35,348 nucleotides of DNA from an uncultured Bacteroidales bacterium. GTDB taxonomy: Bacteria; Bacteroidota; Bacteroidia; Bacteroidales; UBA3824. Location: the NCBI GenBank assembly GCA_946409405.1, contig CAMJWL010000014.1, positions 1 to 35,348 on the forward strand, in the 5' to 3' direction. How positions within the stretch are numbered: position 1 is the first letter of the stretch; the number at the start of each line of letters is the position of its first letter. The translations under genes and the position numbers were made by a program. The notes beneath the pieces were generated by a model. The model made no database searches. It was not told where the DNA came from and saw nothing but the letters and a program-made list of their open reading frames with translations. Shown here one piece after another: positions 23,273-30,522 of the stretch.

Positions 23273-25021
23273 ATGACAGATTTTGAACAACTAAAACAAC
23301 AGATAGAACAGTACGTGCGCACGGGCATGACCGAATCCAAACGCCAGCAACTAATCTCGCAGGCGGGCAGAATCGGCATCAATCCGGGGCAACTCGTGAT
23401 GCTCATCAAGAACGCCGAACTCGAATTGAAGTTTGCCACGGGCGTATCCAACACGGAGTACCCCACAGACTTTGGCTCGGGATTCTTGATGGAGACCGAG
23501 GAGCCTGCCGCCGCGTCGGGGTTCGTAACAGAAACTGTACACGCCTCCGCGTCGCCCGGCTCGGGATTCATTACCGAGAGTGCCGCGCCGACAGCCGACA
23601 GCGAAGGCACTCAGGCCATTATAGCCGACAACGCACCTGCGCCCACCTCTGCGCCAGACGCGAGCGAGTTTACCGAAATCAAGAAACTCGACGTTTCGGG
23701 GGCGATGAGCGACGTATATAGCGCGCTGCATCTTGGTCGCCGCAAGGTAATCATCAAGCGCGTGAAGCCGCAGTTCCGTTACAACAAACAGTACATAGAC
23801 CTGTTTTACAAGGAGTTTGACACTGGATACAGCCTCGAAAATCCGGGCATAGTGCATTTTTATGGCAAGGGCGAGGACGCCGACGGCCCGTATTATTACA
23901 TGGAATATGTGGACGGCAGGACGCTTACCACCTTTATCCACGTGGAGCATAATACCAAGGAGGACATCATCAACAAGATTGTGCTCCAACTCCTCGACGC
24001 CCTCAAATATATGCACCAAAAACAGGTGTTTCACCGCGACCTGAAGCCCGACAACATTATGCTCACTTACAAGGGCAACAATGTGAAAATCATAGACTTC
24101 GGTCTTGCCGCCGCCGATTCGCTCGTGGACAATCTCGCCAAGGCTGGCACTCCCAAATACGCCGCTCCCGAACTTATGAACCGCGCCATGTCTGCCGACC
24201 AGCGCAGCGACATCTTTTCGCTCGGCGTTATCATCATAGAACTTTTTACGCAGCATGCCGACCGCCATTATCTGCACGAAATACCGTCGGAAAAATACCG
24301 CGCCGTAGCCGACAAATGCACCATGCTCAATCCCACCGACCGCTATCAGTCGTGCGACGAGATTTTGCGCGTGTTGCTTGCCAACGGCAGCGGCTCCAAC
24401 CCCATGCCCCAGTGGCTCGAAGCCAAAATCAAGGAGTATGCGGCGGACGGCGTTATCACCCGCAACGAACGCGCAGTGCTTGATAAGGAAATCATCAAGG
24501 CGGGGGTTGACAAGGATCTTGCCGAGGCTATTATTTCCGACGAAATAGAGAAGGCCATCGCCCGCAAGCGCAAGGAGGAACTCGAACGCAGAAACCGTCT
24601 CGCACAGGCATCCACCAAATTGGAGGACGAAGGCGGCGGACGCAAATTCTTGAAGACATTGCTGTTGCTGATAGTGCTTGCGGCGGTAAGCACGGCGGTA
24701 TATATGCACTTCAACGACGGACGATTGCCATGGGAGCGTCAGAGTACCACCTCCACCAATAACACGCAGGATGTATTTGCGCGGGGTGCCATTATCTACA
24801 CGTCGGGCAACGGGGTCCACCTACGTCAAGCCGCCTCGTTAAGCAAGGAAAACGTCATCGCCTCGCTCCCCAAGAACACGCGGCTCGAAGTGATTGTGCG
24901 CGACCAATACGACGTATATGCGGAGTGGGTGCATGTGAAGGTTTTGGACGGTCAGTATAAGGACAAATCCGGATTCATCCACAAGCAATATCTGACCACC
25001 GTTCCACCTGTTAAAAAATAA
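23273..25021 (+). CDS. Transmembrane Ser/Thr protein kinase with SH3-like tail
   Basis: This encodes 582 residues. Domains in order: a helical module (3-50), a linker rich in Ala/Ser/Thr/Glu with three SGFxxE repeats (68-103) and a DSEGT motif (109-113), a Hanks-type kinase domain (~135-370), a second helical module (~381-427), a charged helix, a TM helix (459-478) and an SH3-like domain (~503-575). Catalytic features are complete: Lys162, HRDLKPDN (254-261), DFG (275-277), APE (298-300) and DIFSLG (313-318). The glycine loop is reduced (SGAMSDV). The kinase domain should face the cytoplasm and the SH3-like domain the periplasm. It sits 5 bases upstream of a PP2C phosphatase gene, the usual writer-eraser pair. 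Substrates are unknown. Confidence 0.92.
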   Translation: MTDFEQLKQQIEQYVRTGMTESKRQQLISQAGRIGINPGQLVMLIKNAELELKFATGVSNTEYPTDFGSGFLMETEEPAAASGFVTETVHASASPGSGFITESAAPTADSEGTQAIIADNAPAPTSAPDASEFTEIKKLDVSGAMSDVYSALHLGRRKVIIKRVKPQFRYNKQYIDLFYKEFDTGYSLENPGIVHFYGKGEDADGPYYYMEYVDGRTLTTFIHVEHNTKEDIINKIVLQLLDALKYMHQKQVFHRDLKPDNIMLTYKGNNVKIIDFGLAAADSLVDNLAKAGTPKYAAPELMNRAMSADQRSDIFSLGVIIIELFTQHADRHYLHEIPSEKYRAVADKCTMLNPTDRYQSCDEILRVLLANGSGSNPMPQWLEAKIKEYAADGVITRNERAVLDKEIIKAGVDKDLAEAIISDEIEKAIARKRKEELERRNRLAQASTKLEDEGGGRKFLKTLLLLIVLAAVSTAVYMHFNDGRLPWERQSTTSTNNTQDVFARGAIIYTSGNGVHLRQAASLSKENVIASLPKNTRLEVIVRDQYDVYAEWVHVKVLDGQYKDKSGFIHKQYLTTVPPVKK

Positions 25022-25026
25022 GCATC

Positions 25027-25818
25027 ATGTTATCAACGATAAAAAAAATATTCGCCGACAATTCTAACGGCGGCAGCGGCAAGGCTCTTCCGCAGACCGA
25101 GAGTAGCACCCTGCAAGGCCGCAAGCCGAGCCAGGAAGACGACTTCCTTATCACCGACGTAAGGCACGGGATGAGGCTTGTATTTGTGGCAGACGGCGTG
25201 GGCGGACACGGACACGGCGACTTTGCGAGCAAGACCGTTGTGGATTATTTCAGCGAGGCTTTCAACAAATTGACTGTTGACACCGACCCCGTTGCCTTCC
25301 TCAACGAAACAGTAATGCAAGCCGCCCGCAAGGTGCTGGACAAGAGCATCGAAGACCCCGCGTACATGAATTGCGGCACCACGATTTCGGGTTTTCTGGT
25401 GTGTGGCAGCGATTATTACACCATCAACATAGGCGACAGCCGCGTGTATCTGTGGAGCGAGGACGCCCTCAGCCGCGAGACCCACGACCAATCTATCGTG
25501 CAGCAATTGCTCGACCGTGGCGAGATTACGGAGGATGAGGCGTTTCACCATCCGCAGCGCAACATCATGACTTCCGCCATCGGTCAGTCGCTCGACTTGA
25601 TGCAGGTGGACGTGAGCAAGAAGCGCACTTTCAAGCACGGCGACATCATGTTTGCTTTTTCGGACGGGGTGCATGACGCTCTTACCGACAATCAGATATA
25701 CAGCCTGATTTCTCGTTACAAGGAGACCCCCGACCTCGCCAACAGGCTCACCGAGGCTGCCTACAACGCCGGCGGCAAAGACAATATCACCGCCATCGTT
25801 TACAGATATTTTGACTAA
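25027..25818 (+). CDS. PP2C-family Ser/Thr protein phosphatase
   Basis: This encodes 263 residues, a single PPM/PP2C catalytic domain, predicted cytoplasmic. The metal-binding and structural motifs are all present: GRKPSQEDD (31-39), ADGVGGH (55-61), the GTT motif at ~117-119, IGDSRVY (135-141), FSDGVHD (211-217) and GGKDNIT (249-255). The product should be a metal-dependent phosphatase that reverses phosphorylation by the upstream kinase. The start codon is 5 bases after the kinase stop, so the two are almost certainly cotranscribed. About 25 residues precede the domain. No TM segment is seen. Confidence 0.95.
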   Translation: MLSTIKKIFADNSNGGSGKALPQTESSTLQGRKPSQEDDFLITDVRHGMRLVFVADGVGGHGHGDFASKTVVDYFSEAFNKLTVDTDPVAFLNETVMQAARKVLDKSIEDPAYMNCGTTISGFLVCGSDYYTINIGDSRVYLWSEDALSRETHDQSIVQQLLDRGEITEDEAFHHPQRNIMTSAIGQSLDLMQVDVSKKRTFKHGDIMFAFSDGVHDALTDNQIYSLISRYKETPDLANRLTEAAYNAGGKDNITAIVYRYFD

Positions 25819-25832
25819 AAACCGTATAGAAA

Positions 25833-27293
25833 ATGGACAATATACTTGCACTTTTTGTCTGCGACAATTACATGCTTGCCGCCATCCTCAATGGCGACGG
25901 CACTTGCAAGCCACTGCCGAGCGACAGGGACGGCGGGCGTTATTACTTGTATTTCAAGCAAAACGGCGCGGGCGGCTACGACTACGGACTCCAATACCTG
26001 ATGCCTTACCGCAACGGCGAGGCGGGTGCGGAGGGCGATGTGTTGCAGCGCATTGCCGACGGTCGGCGCGACCTCGACATCGCTCTCTATGCCGTTACCT
26101 CTGCCATTGTAGCCAAAACTACTGGCGTGTCGCGTTGCGTAGCCACTTTTAGCGACAGCATCGACGAGGCGGCGCGTGCGGCGGTAGGGGAGAACCTGAT
26201 GCGCAGCGGTTTGCAAATTTCTACCCGCGAACCATTGCCGGCGGTGGTTGCAAGGCATTTTGCAAGGAGTCGCGGTATGCTCTGCAACAACCGCAAGATG
26301 GCTGTGGTGGAGACCCTCGGCAACGACCTCAATATGTACATCGTTAACGTCAACGGCAGCACCTGCGACGTCATCGCCAAGCGCAACGCCGAAGGTCTTG
26401 GCGTGGCTCCGCTTGCAAGGGCGATAGCGCAGAAGATTGTTAACACCGTCAACCTTAACGCCCACATTATCGCCCCCACAGACGGCAAGGCTCTTGCTGC
26501 GGAGATTTTGCGGCATTATAGCCTGTCGGAAAAAGTGATTGCCTATTTTGACAAAAATCCCACCAAGGACACCATAAAACTCAGCACCAATTTTGCTTGC
26601 GCTCCCAATCAGAAGTATCCTGTTGGGCTTTCGCGTGAGGAGTTGTATGCCGATGCCGCCAATTTTTCGAGGCAGTATGCTGCGATGTTTTCCAACGATT
26701 TGCTTGCCGCCAGCGGTTGCCGCGTTATCGATTTGGAGAATATTATCCTCGTTGGCGACACGTTGGAAAATCCGTCGGTTCTCAAAGGTTTTCAGGAACT
26801 TGGCGGCACCAAGATAATTACCTTCCACGGAGATTTTACGGTGTTTATGGACGGCATGGTGGCAACGGTTTCCGCGTCGTCTCCTGCCGCCACACCTAAT
26901 TCTGCCGCCCAAAATAATTCAGTGCCTGCTGAGGACAGCGAAGGCACTATGTTCCAGATGGCTAACAATGCGCCCGCAAATCCGCCTCAGCCTCAATATG
27001 TGGAGGTGTCGCAAGTGAATGTCAACACCCTGAAACAAGGCACGATGGTATATCTGGACACTTTTGACGCGACACCGGGCAAAGGTGCTGCATTTCAGGA
27101 ACTTGAATATCAAGGCAGCGGCATTTTCTTAGTGATTGGAAGTTCGCGGTCGTTGGCTCCCGGCGACATTGCAAAGCCTTTCTCTATGGCTTGGAATTGC
27201 GGTGTGCAACTCGATTTTATGATTACCCGTGACGGACGTTCCATCGGCAAATTCCGCACTCGCATGGTCAAACGCATCCGCATCAAGGCTTAA
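25833..27293 (+). CDS. Actin/Hsp70-like (ASKHA-fold) protein with C-terminal beta domain
   Basis: This encodes 486 residues with no confident family name. Residues ~1-345 show a pattern reminiscent of Hsp70/actin-fold ATPases: a first beta-hairpin (LALFVCDNYMLAAIL), a second strand-turn-strand (VVETLGNDLNMYIVNVNG, from 158) followed by GLGVAPLARAI, and an adenosine-motif-like ENIILVGDTLENP (302-314). The glycine-rich phosphate motifs of active ATPases are not conserved, so it may be non-catalytic. A low-complexity linker (~345-388) contains DSEGT at 368-372, as in the kinase. The last ~100 residues look like a beta domain ending in basic residues. It lies 14 bases after the phosphatase gene and 1 base before recJ. 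A role as kinase substrate or scaffold is inference. Confidence 0.6.
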   Translation: MDNILALFVCDNYMLAAILNGDGTCKPLPSDRDGGRYYLYFKQNGAGGYDYGLQYLMPYRNGEAGAEGDVLQRIADGRRDLDIALYAVTSAIVAKTTGVSRCVATFSDSIDEAARAAVGENLMRSGLQISTREPLPAVVARHFARSRGMLCNNRKMAVVETLGNDLNMYIVNVNGSTCDVIAKRNAEGLGVAPLARAIAQKIVNTVNLNAHIIAPTDGKALAAEILRHYSLSEKVIAYFDKNPTKDTIKLSTNFACAPNQKYPVGLSREELYADAANFSRQYAAMFSNDLLAASGCRVIDLENIILVGDTLENPSVLKGFQELGGTKIITFHGDFTVFMDGMVATVSASSPAATPNSAAQNNSVPAEDSEGTMFQMANNAPANPPQPQYVEVSQVNVNTLKQGTMVYLDTFDATPGKGAAFQELEYQGSGIFLVIGSSRSLAPGDIAKPFSMAWNCGVQLDFMITRDGRSIGKFRTRMVKRIRIKA

Positions 27294-27294
27294 A

Positions 27295-29034
27295 ATGGAG
27301 AATATTTGGAAACTTCGGCCTTCTAAATACGACGATGCCGCGCTCAACGATTTTTGCAACCGGCTCCACGGACACCTGCCGCCCACGCTTGCATTGATGA
27401 TGCTCGATAGGGTGGGGGACGACGTGGAGGCGGTGCGTGGTTTTCTGCGCCCGTCGCTGTCGATGCTCCACGACCCGTTTTTGTACAAGGACATGGACAA
27501 GGCGGTGGACAGGATTTTGGCGGCGATAGACGGCGACGAGTCGATAATGGTGTATGGCGATTACGACGTGGACGGCACTACGTCCGTGGCGTTGGTGTAC
27601 TCTTTTTTGAAGAAGGAGTTTTTTTATGACGTGGATACAGACCGTCTTTGCTATTATATACCCGACAGATATTCAGAGGGTTATGGAGTTTCTTTCAAAG
27701 GTGTTGACACCGCCGTGGAACGCGGCTGCACCCTTATCATCGCACTCGATTGCGGCATCAAAGACAATCCGCGCATAGATTACGCCAAGACCAAGGGCAT
27801 AGATTTTGTGGTTTGCGACCATCATACGCCCGGCGAGGATTTGCCCAAGGCGTTTGCAGTGTTGGACGCAAAACGCCACGACAACACTTATCCTTACAAC
27901 GAATTGTCGGGCTGCGGCGTGGGGTTTAAACTCTTGCAGGCTCTCTGCATCCGCCGCAATATCGCCATCGAAAATCTTTACGAATATCTTGACCTCGTGG
28001 CAGTTAGCATTATCTCCGACATTGTGCCTATTACTGGCGAAAACAGGGTGTTGGCGTATTTTGGTCTGCAAAAAATCAATGTCAACCCGATGACCTGCAT
28101 CGCCGCCATCAAGACCGATGCTGGACTTGCCGAAAAAAATATTACCGTGGATGAGGCTCTCTTTGCCATTGGTCCCCGCATCAACGCCGCTGGGCGCATG
28201 AGAAGCGGCATGGATGCTGTCAAATTATTGATTAGCAACGATTTCTATGAGGCGGTGGATTTTGCAAAGGAGATTTCGCATTACAACGACGACCGCAAGG
28301 AGGCCGACCGCTCTATCACCGAGTGCGCGCTTGCTATGTTGCAATCAGACCCCGAAAATTCTAAAAAAACTTCCACCGTTGTCTGCGGCAACGAGTGGCA
28401 CAAGGGCGTTGTGGGCATAGTTGCCTCGCGCCTTACCGAAACTTATTACCGTCCCACCATCGTCCTCTCGCGCAACGGCGACATGTTGACGGGTTCGGCG
28501 CGTTCGGTTTCGGATTTTAATCTTTACGATGCCATCGATTCGTGCCGCCAATATCTTACGGCTTTTGGCGGACACAAATTTGCTGCCGGTCTGAGCATGA
28601 AGGCGGAGGTCTATGACGATTTTCGCCGCGACTTTGAGGATTATGTTTCGTCCCACATCCAAGACTACCAAAAACGCCCCACTATCACCATCGAGCGTTA
28701 TATTAGTTTTGCCGAAATTACCGACGATTTTTACCGCAAACTTCAAGAGTTTCAGCCTTTTGGCCCCGAAAATCCCGAACCTATTTTTGCCACTCGCGGC
28801 GTTGTAAATTACGGCAAGACCCGCGCCGTCGGCAAGGAGTTGCCCCAAAAACATCTCCGCCTCGAAGTGATGGACGCTTCCAAAACCAAGATGGTTGGCA
28901 TCGGCTTCGGTCTCGCCGCATTTGCGGATGCGTTAAAAGCGGGCAAGGCAGTGGATATTTGCTATACCGTGGTGCAGAACGAGTTTAACGGGCGGAAGAG
29001 TTTGCAGTTGATGGTGAAGGATATAAAGGCGTAG
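27295..29034 (+). CDS. recJ: Single-stranded-DNA-specific 5'-3' exonuclease RecJ
   Basis: This encodes 579 residues, the normal length for RecJ. The DHH phosphoesterase motifs are complete: VYGDYDVDGTTS (87-98), ALDCGIKDN (150-158) and VVCDHHTPGED (173-183), followed by SGCGVGFKLL and GPRINAAGRM, a DHHA1 region (GNEWHKGVVGIVASRL and GGHKFAAG) and a C-terminal OB-like domain. By family knowledge it degrades single-stranded DNA in recombination and mismatch repair using Mn2+ or Mg2+. I chose the ATG one base after the stop of the preceding gene; an upstream in-frame start would overlap that gene by 65 bases and add unrelated residues. Its position suggests translation coupled to the signalling cluster. 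Confidence 0.96.
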   Translation: MENIWKLRPSKYDDAALNDFCNRLHGHLPPTLALMMLDRVGDDVEAVRGFLRPSLSMLHDPFLYKDMDKAVDRILAAIDGDESIMVYGDYDVDGTTSVALVYSFLKKEFFYDVDTDRLCYYIPDRYSEGYGVSFKGVDTAVERGCTLIIALDCGIKDNPRIDYAKTKGIDFVVCDHHTPGEDLPKAFAVLDAKRHDNTYPYNELSGCGVGFKLLQALCIRRNIAIENLYEYLDLVAVSIISDIVPITGENRVLAYFGLQKINVNPMTCIAAIKTDAGLAEKNITVDEALFAIGPRINAAGRMRSGMDAVKLLISNDFYEAVDFAKEISHYNDDRKEADRSITECALAMLQSDPENSKKTSTVVCGNEWHKGVVGIVASRLTETYYRPTIVLSRNGDMLTGSARSVSDFNLYDAIDSCRQYLTAFGGHKFAAGLSMKAEVYDDFRRDFEDYVSSHIQDYQKRPTITIERYISFAEITDDFYRKLQEFQPFGPENPEPIFATRGVVNYGKTRAVGKELPQKHLRLEVMDASKTKMVGIGFGLAAFADALKAGKAVDICYTVVQNEFNGRKSLQLMVKDIKA

Positions 29035-29069
29035 GGAAGGCGGGTACGATGGCGGTGTCAAAATATTTT

Positions 29070-29101
29070 TTTGCATTTAGCAATCTTTTTCATTACTTTT
29101 G
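29070..29101 (+). promoter_or_regulatory. Bacteroidota-type promoter before the AAA ATPase gene
   Basis: TTTG at 29070-29073 and TACTTTTG at 29094-29101 are separated by 20 bases, a full match to the -33/-7 consensus. Transcription should begin near 29107, which makes the ATG at 29126 the natural start and argues against the ATG at 29105. Confidence 0.8.
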
Positions 29102-29125
29102 CGGATGGAAACATTAACAAACAAT

Positions 29126-30151
29126 ATGAACACCTCATTCACACTACATAATTTTGGACCGATAAAGGCTGCCGACGTAGAGTTTGGCGATATGACTTTT
29201 ATCGTGGGCCCACAGGCGAGCGGCAAAAGCATCTTTTTGCAGGCTTGGAAACTGCGTGAGGATTATCTTAGCATCAAAAACAACCTCAATAATTATTCTT
29301 ACAACACCGACGGCGACAATATCCTGAAACATTATTTCGGCATCAACAATTTGAAGATGCAACAGATTGATGGCGCATCACAATCGAATCAAACCGAAAA
29401 AATATTCTACATTCCGGCGCAGCGTGTGCTTTGCATCGCCGACGGCAGGCCAAAACGTTTTATGGAATTTGACTATGAAACGCCATACGTCGTACGCCAG
29501 TTTAGTGAATATTTGCGGCAGAATTTTGCACCCGATGCCCAAAAAATGGCATCCGCAATCAACAGTCCTTTAAGTATTTACCATAATGGAAAAATAGAAA
29601 TAGATTCGAGTATGGGGCCGCAAAAAATGCGCCTTCGCGTCGGCGAGACATCGTTGCCGTTTGTTGCGTGGAGTGCGGGTCAAAAAGAATATATGCCGCT
29701 TAGTATGGCAAATTATTTCATCTCAAAAGACCAATCATCCCAATTCCAATACATCGTCATCGAAGAACCCGAAATGGGGTTGCATCCGAGGGCAATAATT
29801 GGATTTATCGACGAGGTGGCGCAACTGATGGCGAAAGGGTTCAAAATCGTTATCTCCACACATTCGTCAGTGTTTCTTGAATTTGCGTGGGCAATAAAGA
29901 CGATGCAAGATTCCACGGAAGAAAATTTCAAACACGTAATCTCCGAGGCGGGCATTGCTGACAGTCAAGCCATTGACATTCTTTATAAATTGCGCAAAAA
30001 CATCAAGACCTACTTTTTCAACGATGGAATCAGCAAGGACATTTCCACGCTTGACGCTTGGAGCGACGACCCCGACGTGGCTCTGATGGGCGAACTTACA
30101 AGTTTTAATGCACGGATTTGCGACGCTATTGCAAAATACAAAAACGACTGA
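29126..30151 (+). CDS. AAA family ATPase of the ABC/SMC-like (OLD/RecF-like) type
   Basis: This encodes 341 residues and is predicted cytoplasmic. The N-terminus (FTLHNFGPIKAADVEF) is typical of RecF/OLD-like AAA proteins. Motifs seen are Walker A VGPQASGKS (27-35), a short ABC signature WSAGQKEYMP (182-191), Walker B YIVIEEPEMGLHP (209-221) and the switch His in ISTHSS (243-248). There is no long coiled coil and no TOPRIM nuclease domain. Such stand-alone ATPases often work with a second gene, as in some phage-defence or toxin systems; here the following gene appears broken. An upstream ATG at 29105 is in frame, but it lies at or before the expected transcription start. The exact function is unknown. 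Confidence 0.85.
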   Translation: MNTSFTLHNFGPIKAADVEFGDMTFIVGPQASGKSIFLQAWKLREDYLSIKNNLNNYSYNTDGDNILKHYFGINNLKMQQIDGASQSNQTEKIFYIPAQRVLCIADGRPKRFMEFDYETPYVVRQFSEYLRQNFAPDAQKMASAINSPLSIYHNGKIEIDSSMGPQKMRLRVGETSLPFVAWSAGQKEYMPLSMANYFISKDQSSQFQYIVIEEPEMGLHPRAIIGFIDEVAQLMAKGFKIVISTHSSVFLEFAWAIKTMQDSTEENFKHVISEAGIADSQAIDILYKLRKNIKTYFFNDGISKDISTLDAWSDDPDVALMGELTSFNARICDAIAKYKND

Positions 30152-30153
30152 TT

Positions 30154-30255
30154 ATGGCAGAAAACAAATTCAAAATAGCAGTTTTGGCTACGCCCGACCT
30201 CGTGTACAATGAAGGCAAAGGCGCGTTGAGCAACCAATACAAACGCAAGGTGTAA
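30154..30255 (+). pseudogene. Short 33-codon frame, probable N-terminal remnant of the ATPase's partner gene
   Basis: The ATG lies 2 bases after the ATPase stop, as in a translationally coupled pair. It encodes MAENKFKIAVLATPDLVYNE followed by 13 residues to a TAA at 30253. Reading past this TAA, the same frame continues with protein-like sequence (VADCQGSVDIDFCLKDK) until a TGA, and the +1 frame then carries a further 49 codons (30299-30448). It could instead be a real 33-residue peptide. I do not recognise the family. Confidence 0.5.
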
Positions 30256-30459
30256 GTCGCAGATTGTCAAGGTAGTGTGGACATTGATTTCTGTCTAAAA
30301 GACAAAACAAAAACTCGATGAAATCAAACATCTGCCATTTTATTGGGTGGCGACATCGGGCATCGATATTAGGAATAGAACCAAGATGGCAAAACTCGCA
30401 ACATTGAACGTTAAATTGGTTTCAAGTCCGCTTGTTATTAAGGCATAAAAAATATTTTT
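30256..30459 (+). pseudogene. Downstream fragment of the same decayed coding sequence
   Basis: After the nonsense codon, frame 1 remains protein-like to about 30310. The +1 frame then encodes KLDEIKHLPFYWVATSGIDI and on to LVSSPLVIKA with a stop at 30446-30448. One nonsense change and one frameshift would join these into a single protein of about 98 residues. Nothing else is seen in the stretch up to the next promoter. Confidence 0.45.
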
Positions 30460-30490
30460 TTTGCTTTCCACGCAAAAAACATTATCTTTG
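30460..30490 (+). promoter_or_regulatory. Bacteroidota-type promoter before the AAA/PD-(D/E)XK gene
   Basis: TTTG at 30460-30463 and TATCTTTG at 30483-30490 are 19 bases apart, matching the consensus. The gene's ATG is at 30523, leaving a leader of about 25 bases without a Shine-Dalgarno sequence. Confidence 0.8.
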
Positions 30491-30522
30491 TGCATTGATA
30501 AACCCGAAAAAAGCAAAGTATT

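Noticed and set aside
23273-27293. TerY-P-type triad or type VI secretion kinase/phosphatase pair
   Set aside because: Kinase and PP2C are present, but no vWA protein, zinc ribbon, FHA protein or secretion component is encoded nearby.
29099-29125. TTG at 29099 or ATG at 29105 as start of the AAA ATPase
   Set aside because: Both lie in or directly behind the -7 element, at or before the expected transcription start; the ATG at 29126 begins the conserved domain.
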